Source: CAYWTX01 sp964461295
Lineage (GTDB): Bacteria; Planctomycetota; Phycisphaerae; SM23-33
NCBI GenBank assembly: GCA_964461295.1
Contig: CAYWTX010000127.1
Coordinates: forward strand, 1-30,219
Direction: 5' to 3'
Length of the DNA: 30,219 bases
Shown: in pieces, positions 14,801 to 22,585 of the stretch
How positions within the stretch are numbered: position 1 is the stretch's first letter
Layout of the letters: every line of letters begins with the position of its first letter
The notes under the pieces: generated by a model
What the model was told of the DNA's origin: nothing
Database searches by the model: none
Seen by the model: the letters and a program-made list of their open reading frames with translations, nothing else
Made by a program: the position numbers and the translations under genes

Positions 14801-15785
14801 CGTCCACGCCCACGCGGTGCACCAGGCTGCTGCACTCGTGGCAGAACGCGGCCGCGCCGACGAACTTGCCCCCGCGCTCGTACAGGTGTATCCGCAACGG
14901 CTTGTCGCCCTCCACCGCGCCGTCCAGCGTCAACCGCAGCACCTGGCCGGGCGCGGGCTTGGCCCCCTCGGCCGGCAGCACCGAACCGAAGAACCTGTTG
15001 GACCTTGCCCCGCCTTCGTTCACGCGGATGTCCACCGTGCCCATCACCGCGTTGCACGCGATGGCCCCGTCCAACTTGATCAGGTAACCGCCCTCCGTCA
15101 CGCCCGAAAACGACGACACCGTCGCGTTGATCTCGCCCGTCAACTCCACCCCACGCAATCGAAGGTCGCTGGACACCACGAACGCCGCCCATCTCTTCGC
15201 CGCCCCCTCCTGCCCCGGCCGAAGCCTCAACTCGCGAACTTTGCCGTCCTCCAGCGTGAACGAAGCGATGCACTGCCGTTCCGGCCCTGCTCCGAACACC
15301 GCCCCCAGGTCCAGGTCGAACCGCATTGGGCCCGTGATATCCGCGGCCGGCGCCGCCTCGCCGCCGATGGCGCCCTTGACCTCTCGGGTGCCCTCGTCGC
15401 CGTATGTGCACCGGTACGTGCCGGCGATGGCCCCGGCGCCGCCGGCGGCCGCGTCGATCACGCAGTCGTACCGCGCCGACTGCACCGTGACGCTGAGCGG
15501 CCCGGCCAGACGCCCCCCGGCAACCGTCAGCTTCGAGCCCTCGGCCGGGTAGTACGACGCGCGGTCGGGCGGCAGCGCCGCCCACGCCTGGCGAATCTGC
15601 CCGTTGACGGCCCGCAGGTGGACCTGCACGGCCTGGCCGTCGGGGAGCAGTTTGCCCAGCAGGAGAGTGTACGCCCCGTTGTTGGGATCCAGCGCCTCCG
15701 CGCCAGCCGCGGCGCGCGGCACGGCAAGCGCGGTCATCGCCAGGATCGCCACACCCGCCGCCGCGCTGCGGAGTCGAAGTTCCAT
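11865..15785 (-). CDS. Giant secreted protein: triple beta module, PQQ-like propeller, HEAT repeats
   Basis: 1306 aa. Residues 1-29 are a signal peptide (ELRLRSAAAGVAILAMTAL...AAAGAEA). Residues 36-145, 150-270 and 282-397 are three copies of a beta-rich module with the pattern 'L.G.L.G...' and 'G.Y...G....V.G...G'. Residues 410-925 are a PQQ-like beta-propeller starting NWPCWRGPTGSG, with repeat words such as VSVDAATGRTLWKT, YALDAASGEPLWD, VGFDAATGKRLWR and VGVEPRTGKVLWE. Residues 927-1306 are Ala-rich HEAT/Armadillo-like repeats ('A...A..ALAAIGPAAAEGALPAL' type). The ATG at 15785 has GAGGTG 7 nt upstream; the ORF opens at 15953. PQQ-dependent dehydrogenase residues are not evident, so a scaffold or binding role in the envelope is more likely than catalysis. 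118 bp downstream of the FAD oxidoreductase gene, probably in one operon. Confidence 0.88.
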   Translation of the reverse strand: MELRLRSAAAGVAILAMTALAVPRAAAGAEALDPNNGAYTLLLGKLLPDGQAVQVHLRAVNGQIRQAWAALPPDRASYYPAEGSKLTVAGGRLAGPLSVTVQSARYDCVIDAAAGGAGAIAGTYRCTYGDEGTREVKGAIGGEAAPAADITGPMRFDLDLGAVFGAGPERQCIASFTLEDGKVRELRLRPGQEGAAKRWAAFVVSSDLRLRGVELTGEINATVSSFSGVTEGGYLIKLDGAIACNAVMGTVDIRVNEGGARSNRFFGSVLPAEGAKPAPGQVLRLTLDGAVEGDKPLRIHLYERGGKFVGAAAFCHECSSLVHRVGVDGLKYESGRLSGELQARIEYDGKFPSFARDVPCSFNVDVKIDGGRLGGTYSGGYGLAGRGSGQVGGKLEPWGELQRRDAMTAGLNWPCWRGPTGSGSAPDSGRKLVGNLWKARLAWSSEESSVPGTWAEWHRGGLGGYSDFAVADGRAFLFYYWPGGTILHQAAYDHLHKELGIPLSQTGQRLYYLAEADDTIVSVDAATGRTLWKTVFRGRGLNHGYVHSRNSPQNTPCTVGGRVFAMGTAGNMYALDAASGEPLWDSDVDEWAVAIDQFKQSLRIPYTKAVYERSGKDYCLSGTNALACSSSTFADGVVACNDHSVSRRERRAEGCGLVGFDAATGKRLWRVGDCLSSTGNSPVRWVHRGKEYFVAACNRRAVGVEPRTGKVLWEVKGEVHHGGTPAACEDYVFLNGGKNTHGDSGYRYGQEGPVCLRVDPNGAQVAWKYSAEKYITGSTPSQMIVGSELVAGLARHGRGFTRIDLTSGRVIESIGGEGGYGPVAADGRIAGDSFSVIPLDANERRRALEEGVRAIATEGTSGWQGVPKASFVPFTMIDGRIFVRGVGRLFCYDLRADANELPLRGAPAQPWADAAGKPAAAPAAPAAVLPTDAGLLAALSGPHMLAREDALVGLRSLPPGRQAAMLPDLLRLMDEGNWYARTAAGELLRQLGTAAASAAPRLEKLLLAAAASGRKGQADLAAATLAKVAPEWAARVAPLLAGMLADGNESAVATARWALEVIGPMAAPAAGELAKLVQHKDAVRARAACRALAAIGPAAAEGALPALRAALGGSDADLAREAARALAAMGPGAAPAAADLARLLEHEDAMVVTQAALAISAMGDRAAAGVPAALAAHGRIAAQAARPEKTTRTALLALTAILVNNPSAKGALAEALKHTDARGGAAAIGKVMKASGEEAIPELLDAMRDSRDAAQLKALSQTLATLGPKAVPAIEDALLRADGAFKEALTALLHELKMKSTYGPKR

Positions 15786-15903
15786 CTGTGCCACCTCAAA
15801 GCCCGCCCCACGCGAGCCTGCTCCTTCAACGCCGGCAAGGTTCCTCCCGTCTCGCACGAAGTGGCCGAACCGGATTGGTACCCACTGCTTTGGCCGTAAC
15901 CGG

Positions 15904-18105
15904 TTACGGCTTCGCCCCCTTCGCCGGTTTGCTCGTGGGGGCGGCGGGAACACGCGAAGCAGGCTCCGCCGCCAAAGCCGCCTTCTGACCGAACTGCCTA
16001 TCCACGATCGTCAGCAGTTCCTCCAGGTGCTTCTCGTACAGCCCGCGCGGGGTGGTCTTGTGCTTGCCGCACAGGAAAGCGGCTGCTCCGGCCGCCACGC
16101 CCATCTGCCCGCAGGTGTTCATCACGCGCGTGGTGCCCAACGCCACGTGCGTCACGCTCACGTTGCGCCCGGCCATCATCAGGTTTGGCACGTTTCGCGA
16201 GTACAGGCAGCGGAAGGGGATCGGGTACGGGCGAACGCCCGACTGGGTCGCGTACGTGCGGAAGTCGTACCCCTTGGGGTAGTGCAGGTCGATCGACCAG
16301 CTCCCCGTCGCGATCGCGTCGGCGAACTTGCGCCCCGACCGCACGTCGCCTTCCGTGAGGACATAGTCGCCGATGAGCCGGCGGCTTTCTCGCTTGCCGC
16401 CGACGTAGCCCACCCAACCCAGTTCGAGGTTCTCTGTGTGAGACAGCGTCTTCTTCGCCTTGGCGAACGAACCGTAGATCGCCCGCAGCATCGTGTCGCG
16501 GATCTCCTCCGCGTCGGCCACGGTGTCCAGCCAGTGCCCGTATTCCCACGTCCAGTTGCCGCTGGTGGCCGCGAGGTCCTTGGAGACTTCCGTCGCCCAC
16601 GGAACGTCAGCGAAGGCGGTGGGTCTGCCGGCGTCGCGGCTGCCCCACAGCAGCGACGTCCCCAGCGTCATGCGGTCGGCCTTCTCGGGGGCCGTCGGCT
16701 CGTCGTGCTCGCTTCGGGCCTCGCGCCCCTGGCGGAACTCGGCCTTGGCGGCCGCCCCGACGCAGCCGTCGCCCGTGGCGTCGATGAACACCGGCGCCGC
16801 GAAGCGAAGCTCGCGACCCGTATGGATGTCGCGCGCGTCAACGCCCGCGATGCCCCTGGCGCCCATCACAACCCCGTAGGCGTGCCAGCCCAGCATCTCG
16901 CGAATGTTCTTCTCGGCCTCGACGACCTTCTGCCTCCGCTCGGCCGCCAGGGCCGGCTTGCTCGGCTCGGCCCACCAGCTCCACGTTGCGGGCGCGTGGC
17001 CGTAGCCGCCGTCGATCTCGCTGACGACCGGCGAGGGCTTGCCGCCGGTATGCACGCGCACCTCCGGGCTGTTGTTGCCGCCCAGCACCGGCCGGTCGTG
17101 CACCAGCGCGACGCGGCAGCCCAGGCGAGCGGCCGCGATGGCCGCCGCCGTTCCCGCGATGCCCCCGCCGACAACCACGACGTCGAATTCGCCCGCCGAG
17201 GGCGGCACGCCCGGCAGACCCAGCAGTTTGCGCCGCCAGGCGGCCATCGCGTCGCCCGCCTCGCCGGGCGGAACGCCCGAACCCCGGGTCAGGAAGACCG
17301 CATCGCATCGACCGTCAAAGCCGGTAAGGTCCTGCAACTCGATCTTGCACTTGCCGGCGGCGAGGTTGGCCGTACCCCCGTCCTCCCAAGCCCACCCCTT
17401 CCCCGATTCGCCGAACACCTTGGCTACCGGCTCGCCGTTCAGCAATACCTTGAACGTGCCAGGATGGCCGCTGGGCACCCAGTCCTTCGTCCGCACCCAG
17501 AGGCGATACTCCCCGGCCGAGGGAATGACGGCTTCGGTCGAGGCGTTGGCGGCGGGCTTGCCCAGGCCGTGGGCGAGCAGGTACGGCGACCCCATCTGGT
17601 CCATGAACTGCTGGTCGACGACCCACCCGCCGCGGTCGGCGAAGCTCTCCGCCTCGACGAGGATGTCGGTCTGCTTCGGGTCGCGCGGGTCCGCCTTCGG
17701 TCCCGGGGACTCGGGTCCCTGGGCTTCGGGAGACTTCGTCGCGGGGGGATTCTTCTCGACGCGCTGTGCGTTCTTCATCCGCCCCGCGTTCCAGCGCTGC
17801 ACGACGCCCTTGAGCGCCTGCTGCTGCTCTTGCGTGAGGTTCACCTGCCGCAGCAACTCGCCGACGGCGGCCATGTCGGGCGCCATGCCCGCGTCCTGGT
17901 CGGCGAGGTACTTGTCGAGAATGAGGCGGAACTTCTGCTTCTGCTCGTCGGTGAGGCCGATTTCCGCGAAGAAGCCCGCGTACCGGGCGGGGATGGGCCT
18001 GGCGGCGGGCCTGGTCGTCTGTCCCAGCAACTCACGTCCATGGGGCGCCAGGGCGCACAACACGAGCGACATCGCAACGCAGGCATACCACCACCTTGCA
18101 CGCAT
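15904..18105 (-). CDS. Secreted FAD-dependent oxidoreductase with N-terminal LTxxQ-like and carbohydrate-binding-like regions
   Basis: 733 aa. Residues 1-29 are a signal peptide. Residues 45-108 hold two LTxxQ-like helices (LTDEQKQKFRLILDKYL, LTQEQQQALKGVVQRW), as in Spy-type periplasmic proteins. Residues 110-145 are a Pro-rich linker. Residues 148-273 resemble a CBM6-type jelly roll (VEAESFADRGGWVVDQQFMD...GEYRLWVRTKDW). From 307 there is an FAD Rossmann fold (VVVVGGGIAGTAAAIAAARLG, then GGNNSPEVR) with FIDATGDGCVGAAAKAEFR, the FAD_oxidored (PF12831) pattern found in planctomycete and Bacteroidetes glycan loci. The ATG at 18105 has AAGGAGA 8 nt upstream. Substrate unknown, probably a carbohydrate. 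It diverges from the propeller gene at 18228. Confidence 0.88.
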   Translation of the reverse strand: MRARWWYACVAMSLVLCALAPHGRELLGQTTRPAARPIPARYAGFFAEIGLTDEQKQKFRLILDKYLADQDAGMAPDMAAVGELLRQVNLTQEQQQALKGVVQRWNAGRMKNAQRVEKNPPATKSPEAQGPESPGPKADPRDPKQTDILVEAESFADRGGWVVDQQFMDQMGSPYLLAHGLGKPAANASTEAVIPSAGEYRLWVRTKDWVPSGHPGTFKVLLNGEPVAKVFGESGKGWAWEDGGTANLAAGKCKIELQDLTGFDGRCDAVFLTRGSGVPPGEAGDAMAAWRRKLLGLPGVPPSAGEFDVVVVGGGIAGTAAAIAAARLGCRVALVHDRPVLGGNNSPEVRVHTGGKPSPVVSEIDGGYGHAPATWSWWAEPSKPALAAERRQKVVEAEKNIREMLGWHAYGVVMGARGIAGVDARDIHTGRELRFAAPVFIDATGDGCVGAAAKAEFRQGREARSEHDEPTAPEKADRMTLGTSLLWGSRDAGRPTAFADVPWATEVSKDLAATSGNWTWEYGHWLDTVADAEEIRDTMLRAIYGSFAKAKKTLSHTENLELGWVGYVGGKRESRRLIGDYVLTEGDVRSGRKFADAIATGSWSIDLHYPKGYDFRTYATQSGVRPYPIPFRCLYSRNVPNLMMAGRNVSVTHVALGTTRVMNTCGQMGVAAGAAAFLCGKHKTTPRGLYEKHLEELLTIVDRQFGQKAALAAEPASRVPAAPTSKPAKGAKP

Positions 18106-18227
18106 CGTAGAAATCTCCTTGTTCGCTTCCTGAAACCCACCGGCGGGATTGCGGTGCCGGTGCCCGCGCACTGGGGTTGAATTGTGGTATTGTCGTCGTC
18201 CGTGCTCGAATCCGAAAGGCCTGTTTC

Positions 18228-19907
18228 ATGCCGCGCGCCATAATTTCGCTGTTGTCGCTGTGCTTGCTCACCTGCGAGTTGCCCGCCGCGAACGTCCCCG
18301 CCTACCAGCCGCCGCAGTCCCTGCCGCCCACCGGCCTCGGGTTCCGCGGCGACGGCACGGGCGTCTACCCCGACTCCAAGCCACCCATCGAGTTCGACGC
18401 CGCCACCGGCAGGAACATCCTGTGGAAGGCCCCCCTGCCCAACTGGGGCTACAACTCCCCCGTGCCCGTCGGCAACCGCGTGCTGTTCATCTCCGAGCCC
18501 GGCTGGGGATCCACCTGGCCGGAACTGTGCTGCTTTGACGCCGACACCGGCACGCTCGTCTGGAAGTCGCCCGTCAACCCGCTCGACGCCTTCCCCGACC
18601 TGCCGCCCGAGAAGCGCCAACAACTCACCGACACCGTCGAGGCAATCTACGAGCAGTCGCGCACGGCCTACCGAATCTGCTCGCCGCTGGAGGCCCTGGG
18701 CGGGGCGGACGCCAATCACCCGGCTGTGGTCGCGGCCAACAAGGCCCTGGCACAACACGGCATGTCCATCGGGGGTTACAAACAGGGGTACGGCCTGCTG
18801 CGGCAACTCCGCTACACCGACGACCGCAACAAGAAGTGGAACGCCCTGATGAAGCCGCAGAACCTCAAGCCCGAGTGCACGTGGCAGCGCTTCGGGCGGG
18901 CGCGGCTGGGCCTGGCGTTCTGCACGCCGGTGACGGACGGCAAACTCGTGTGGGTGATGACCTACCACGGCACGGTGGCGTGCTTCGACGTGGCGACGGG
19001 CAAGCGCGTGTGGTCGGCCGCCACGGGCTACACCGGGCATCACGGGCTGATGTGCTCGCCCCGGCTGTACGCCGACCTGGTGATCACCGCGTTCATCGAC
19101 ACCAACGCGTTCGACCCGCAGGTGATCGCGTGGGACAAGACGACCGGTAAGGTGAAGTGGAAGGTGATGGCCACGAAGGCGGCCTCCGAGGAGAAGACTC
19201 GCGGCAGCCGCCCGGGCGGTTCGCTCGTCGTCCTGCGCGTGGGTACGACCGATGTGCTGCTGGTTTCCAGCGGGCGCGTGATTCGGCTGCCCGACGGCAA
19301 GTTGTTCGACGCGACGATCGACAAGATCTGCGGCAGCTACGCCATCGACGATGAGCACGACGTGGTCTTCAGCACCGGGCACGTGGATGGCACGAGCATG
19401 CGTACGGCCCAGGTGCTTTCCATCGACGGCGACAAGCTCCTCGTCAAGGACCGCTACGCGCTGCTGCGCAGCTACGGCCCCGTGTCGGCCGTGTTCACCA
19501 GCGGCCGCCTGTTCACCAGCCTGGTGCAGATCGACCCGCAAACGGGCGCGTGGCTGGGCGCGAAGGGCGACGGCCAGAACGAGAAGAACCTGCCCCGCAG
19601 TTCGCCGAGAACCAACCACCTCCTCCTGGCCGCCAACGGCCACGTCTACGGCCTGGCCGAGCGCAAGACCGGCGCGAAGGGCAAGCCTGTCGAGATCACC
19701 GGCGTCTGCGAGGTGTACGCGCAGGACGGCAAGCAGGTATCCTGCAACGTGCTGCCGGCGGCGAGCCGCGAGGGCGACGCCGCAAAGAAGTGGCTGGAGC
19801 AGGGCTGGAACGGCCCGTCATTCTCGTACTGCTGCGCGATGAACATCGGCGGCGACCGCCTGTACATCTGCTCCGACGACATGCTCTACTGCATCGGGAA
19901 GGAATAG
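18228..19907 (+). CDS. Secreted PQQ-like beta-propeller protein
   Basis: 559 aa. Residues 1-22 are a signal peptide (MPRAIISLLSLCLLTCELPAA). Propeller words include GRNILWKAPLPNWGYNSPVPVGNRVLF, CFDADTGTLVWKSPV, VACFDVATGKRVWSA and VIAWDKTTGKVKWKV. The start 'GFRGDGTGVYPDSKPPIEFDA' is closely similar to 'NYRNDGSGVYPDARPPIDLDW' in the protein at 26877, so the two are paralogues. The ATG at 18228 has AAAGG about 9 nt upstream. It shares a 122-bp divergent region with the FAD oxidoreductase, which suggests common control. Ligand unknown; the dehydrogenase active-site Asp/Cys pair is not evident. Confidence 0.85.
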   Translation: MPRAIISLLSLCLLTCELPAANVPAYQPPQSLPPTGLGFRGDGTGVYPDSKPPIEFDAATGRNILWKAPLPNWGYNSPVPVGNRVLFISEPGWGSTWPELCCFDADTGTLVWKSPVNPLDAFPDLPPEKRQQLTDTVEAIYEQSRTAYRICSPLEALGGADANHPAVVAANKALAQHGMSIGGYKQGYGLLRQLRYTDDRNKKWNALMKPQNLKPECTWQRFGRARLGLAFCTPVTDGKLVWVMTYHGTVACFDVATGKRVWSAATGYTGHHGLMCSPRLYADLVITAFIDTNAFDPQVIAWDKTTGKVKWKVMATKAASEEKTRGSRPGGSLVVLRVGTTDVLLVSSGRVIRLPDGKLFDATIDKICGSYAIDDEHDVVFSTGHVDGTSMRTAQVLSIDGDKLLVKDRYALLRSYGPVSAVFTSGRLFTSLVQIDPQTGAWLGAKGDGQNEKNLPRSSPRTNHLLLAANGHVYGLAERKTGAKGKPVEITGVCEVYAQDGKQVSCNVLPAASREGDAAKKWLEQGWNGPSFSYCCAMNIGGDRLYICSDDMLYCIGKE

Positions 19908-19979
19908 CGGGGTTGCTTCGGTCGCTTGCGGTTCGCACGAACTCCGCCACAGACAGGTTCTGCCAACCGCAAGCAGGTG

Positions 19980-20008
19980 TTGCTCTATGCACCCTCAACT
20001 TGTATAAA
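19980..20008 (+). promoter_or_regulatory. Sigma70-like promoter of the MDR dehydrogenase gene
   Basis: TTGCTC (19980-19985), 17-bp spacer, TATAAA (20003-20008). The start would be near 20015, about 26 nt before the TTG start codon, with AAAGGAGA at 20028-20035 in between. The gene is therefore likely transcribed separately from the propeller gene that ends at 19907. The rest of 19908-19979 holds only an imperfect inverted word, CTTGCGGTT / AACCGCAAG (19925-19933, 19965-19973). Confidence 0.65.
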
Positions 20009-20040
20009 CTCACGTTTTCCCCCACGGAAAGGAGATCCCT

Positions 20041-21045
20041 TTGAGTGAAAAAATGAAAGTCCTTCGCGTCGTGGCCGAACAGAAGGCCCAGATTGAGGAA
20101 GTCGATCGCGACGCCAGGCCCCTGGCCGCCGACGAAGTCACCGGCCGCACCATCTGCACCCTCATCAGCCCCGGCACGGAACTGAACGTATACCGCGGCG
20201 AGTACCACAAGGCCAAGATGGCCTGGGGCTCGTTCCCCGCCACGCCGGGCTACGCGGCCGCGTTCAAGGTCGATGGCGTCGGCGCTGAAGTGACCGACAT
20301 CAAGCCCGGCGACGTGTGCTACTGCATGGGACCCCACCAGACCTTCCAGCGCAAGGCGCGCAAGGAAGTGCTGCCGATCCCGGCGGGCCTCGCCCCCGAG
20401 AAGGCCGTCTGGGCCCGCATCATCAACATCACCATGACCACCTACAGCACGACCGAGGTCCGCCCGCCGGAAACCGTCCTCGTCACCGGCCTGGGCATTG
20501 TCGGCCTCATGGCCGCACAGATGTTCAACAACGCCGGCTACAACGTCGTCGGCGTGGACACCGCCGAGACGCGCCGCCAGGTCGCCCAGCGCCTGGGCAT
20601 CGGCGTCGCGCTGCCGGCCGTGCCCGCCGCCGACGCCGCGTACAAGGGCAAGGTGGGCCTGGTCGTCGAGTGCACCGGTCACGAGCAGGCCGTCGTCGAT
20701 GCGACGTGGTGCCTGCGGTCCGGCGGCGAGATCGTGCTGGTGGGCGTACCGATGAGCGCCCGCACCGGCGTGCTGGCCCTGGAGGCGTTCAAGGCGATCT
20801 TCCGCGCCAACGCCAGAATGGTCGGCGGCAGCGAGTGGCGCATTCCCCGATTCCCCGACGGCAGCGGAAAGCCCAGCGTCTTCGGCAACATGGCTGTGGC
20901 GCTGCAATGGCTGGCGCGCGGGAAGATCAACGTCGACGGGCTGGCCACCACCGACACCCCCGCCAATTGCCAGAAGATCTTCCAGGACCTGCTGAACATG
21001 CGCACGCACGCCCCGACCGTGCTGCTGGACTGGTCGAAGGTGTAA
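20041..21045 (+). CDS. MDR-family dehydrogenase (zinc-type alcohol dehydrogenase-like)
   Basis: 334 aa. The N-terminal GroES-like part runs to about 135 and contains LISPGTELNVYRGEY and a PGYAAAFKV segment in place of the usual GHE...G. The catalytic zinc Cys/His pair and the four-Cys structural zinc lobe are absent. The Rossmann part starts at VLVTGLGIVGLMAAQMF (146-162) with Asp173 after strand 2 (VVGVD), which favours NAD. The family includes BchC-like and sugar/inositol dehydrogenases. TTG at 20041 is taken as the start because AAAGGAGA ends 5 nt upstream; the ATG at 20053 would be 17 nt away. It probably oxidises or reduces a sugar or polyol; the substrate is unknown. Confidence 0.87.
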   Translation: MSEKMKVLRVVAEQKAQIEEVDRDARPLAADEVTGRTICTLISPGTELNVYRGEYHKAKMAWGSFPATPGYAAAFKVDGVGAEVTDIKPGDVCYCMGPHQTFQRKARKEVLPIPAGLAPEKAVWARIINITMTTYSTTEVRPPETVLVTGLGIVGLMAAQMFNNAGYNVVGVDTAETRRQVAQRLGIGVALPAVPAADAAYKGKVGLVVECTGHEQAVVDATWCLRSGGEIVLVGVPMSARTGVLALEAFKAIFRANARMVGGSEWRIPRFPDGSGKPSVFGNMAVALQWLARGKINVDGLATTDTPANCQKIFQDLLNMRTHAPTVLLDWSKV

Positions 21046-21060
21046 GCGGGGAAGGCGCCA

Positions 21061-21090
21061 TAGTGGAATGATGGGATAGTGGAACGATGG
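21061..21090 (+). repeat. Dispersed intergenic repeat (ATGATGGGATAGTGGAA type), second copy
   Basis: TAGTGGAATGATGGGATAGT followed by GGAACGATGG. Inside it, ATAGTGGAAT and ATAGTGGAAC are a direct repeat. It matches the minus strand of 3330-3352 over about 22 bases with one difference. It lies 16 bp after the MDR stop, so it may sit in the 3' end of that mRNA. Confidence 0.6.
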
Positions 21091-21190
21091 GTGGATGGAG
21101 CAAGCCGTCCACCCAGCGTCTCGTTCTTCCGCCGTCTCGTTCCGCCCCTTGCGGTTCAGCGGGTTGCGGTTCTGTCCCGGGTTGCGTCGG

Positions 21191-21396
21191 CGGCGCCGCG
21201 AGCAGCAACCGCTTGCTCTTCTCACCCGCCCGCACCTCGCGGAACGCGCCCTCCTCGATCAGCAGGCACGCGGCCGGGCCGCCGTAGTACCTCGACATCC
21301 CCACGTCGATGCGGATCAGGCGGCCGGCGCGGCGATCAGGACCGCGGCCATCGCCGCTGGAAGCACCCATGACCACCGCTGGAGCGTGCCTTTCAT
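21191..21396 (-). pseudogene. Remnant of a secreted calcineurin-like metallophosphoesterase
   Basis: The ATG at 21396, with AAAGG about 9 nt upstream, starts a clean signal peptide (MKGTLQRWSWVLPAAMAAVL, then IAAPAA) that stops at 21316. In the next frame, from 21319 to 21191, the text LIRIDVGMSRYYGGPAACLL IEEGAFREVR...LLLA looks like the extreme C-terminus of calcineurin-like phosphoesterases, which often end 'RIDVG.S..YGG..A.LEI..G.'. The simplest reading is a gene that kept its first and last codons and lost the middle, with a frame change at the junction. Family assignment rests on one short motif. Confidence 0.45.
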
Positions 21397-21580
21397 GAAG
21401 CGTCGCCTTTGCGTGTCTGGCGTCCATGGCGCCTCACACGACGCGCAGGAGAAGGCCCAAGCGGTTGCGCCGCCCGGGCCTCGATCCAGCGCGACCATGT
21501 TTCTCTCAGGCCGCCACGGCTCCGCTCCTCCCCGCTTCGGCGGGCAGGTGCCCGTCTGTCTTCATCGCGAAGGCCGTGGC

Positions 21581-22293
21581 CTAGCGATGCCCGCCCGAAT
21601 GCGACGGGCGGCCATGCCCGCCGTAGTGTCCCCAGTGCCACGACGAATGATGCCACGGCCACCAGAAGCCGCCACCGATCACGATGCTCGTCGAGGGGCG
21701 GGGATAGACGTACACCGGGTCCGGGTAGACGTAGACGGGCGCCGGTTCGCGTACGACCACCGGCGGCGGGGTCTCGCGAATCACCACCGGCGGCGGCGTC
21801 TCGCGAATCACCACCGGCGGCGGGGACGTTGTCACCACGGCCACGCCGCGGCCCTTGTCCCACGTCGCCCTCACTTCCACGTCGTCAAACTTCGCTCGCC
21901 CGTACACCAACGCGTACCACGTGCCCGCCCGCGGATTGCGGATCGTGATCTTCTCGTCGGCGTCCTTGCCCTTGGCCGCATAATCGAACTGCGTGATCTT
22001 GGGCATGTTGCCCTGCGACAGGAACAGATCCACGTCGCCGTCGCCTTCGGTTTGCACAACGAGTTTGTCGCTGCCGGCAGGCACGTCGATCTGGAAGTAG
22101 AACCCCGCGCCGGCGGAGCCTCGAGGTTCTTGACCTTCTTGTCCCGCTCCAGGACCGTCACGGCCACCGCCTCAGCGGGCGCGGTGGCCGGCTTGCCTTC
22201 GTCCACCTGGGTCTCTTCCGCCCATGCCCGCTGCCCAATGCTCGCCAAACCTGCTACCGCCGCGAAGACTCCAATCACACCTGACCGCCACAT
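21581..22293 (-). pseudogene. Frameshifted secreted PPC-domain protein with Pro-repeat and His/Gly-rich tail
   Basis: The ATG at 22293, with AAAGGGA about 7 nt upstream, opens a signal peptide (MWRSGVIGVFAAVAGLASIG...AWA) and 'EETQVDEGKP...ERDKKVKNLE'. The frame must then shift near 22120 to continue 'GSAGAGFYFQIDVPAGSDKL VVQTEGDGDVDLFLSQGNMP...NPRAGTWYALVYG', a bacterial pre-peptidase C-terminal (PPC) domain. Adding one G to GAGGCTCC restores E-G-S-A-G-A-G-F. The PPC part is followed by a three-fold 'PPPVVIRET' repeat, YVYP words and a Trp/His/Gly-rich tail (WWPWHHSSWHWGHYGGHG). One missing base in a G run could be a real mutation or a sequencing error. Cargo or enzyme partner unknown. Confidence 0.75.
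21752..21825 (-). repeat. 27-bp tandem repeat coding for PPPVVIRET
   Basis: Three near-identical 27-bp units (GTCTCGCGAATCACCACCGG plus CGGCGGC on the + strand) encode PPPVVIRET, PPPVVIRET and PPPVVVREP in the gene at 21581-22293. They lie between the PPC domain and the YVYP/His-rich tail and probably form an extended linker. Confidence 0.8.
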
Positions 22294-22442
22294 CGCTGTT
22301 CCCTTTCCTTCCGCTTGCGCCACGCCGCGCGTCACTACATGATAGCTGACCGTTGCCCCGATAGACAAGCCAACCGCGCAAAGGTTAGACCCAAGGGAAC
22401 GAAACCGGATGCCGAGGACCGGAGACCGGGAGGTCCGAGGCC

Positions 22443-22556
22443 TGCCCGCTTCAGCGGGTAGGTCTTGAGGCCTGCCCGCTTCAGCGGGTAGGTCCCGGGG
22501 TGCCCGCTTCAGCGGGTAGGTCTTGAGGTGCCCGCTTCAGCGGGTAGGTCTTGAGG
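22443..22556 (+). repeat. Four-copy tandem hairpin repeat
   Basis: Units of 28, 30, 28 and 28 bp, each TGCCCGCTTCAGCGGGTAGG followed by TCTTGAGG (second unit TCCCGGGG). Each unit holds the palindrome CCCGCT-TC-AGCGGG. A degenerate single copy lies at 21531-21549. The array ends 30 bp from the stop of the esterase gene at 22586. The whole gap 22294-22585 contains no gene. Confidence 0.95.
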
Positions 22557-22585
22557 CGATCCGTCTTGCCTGGGCGCGTCGGACG

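Larger units (their letters stand above)
21046..21580. other. Decayed stretch after the MDR gene
   Basis: 535 bp without an intact gene. It holds a dispersed repeat (21061-21090), the remnant of a secreted phosphoesterase on the minus strand (21191-21396), and a degenerate CCCGCTTCGGCGGGCAGGT hairpin (21531-21549) related to the tandem array at 22443-22556. The segment 21397-21530 shows no recognisable content. Confidence 0.6.

Noticed and set aside
11370..15899. 1509-codon open frame on the + strand opposite the giant propeller gene
   Set aside because: It lies wholly opposite a gene with clear domains, is Arg/His/Gln-rich without domain words, and has no ribosome site. Long antisense frames are expected in GC-rich DNA.
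20927..21427. 166-codon minus frame as an intact gene
   Set aside because: Only a stretch of about 43 residues looks like protein. The N-terminus lacks a start signal in that frame and the 3' half is antisense to the MDR gene and a dispersed repeat.
22443..22556. Possible CRISPR array
   Set aside because: Units are directly adjacent with no variable spacers, and no cas genes are near.
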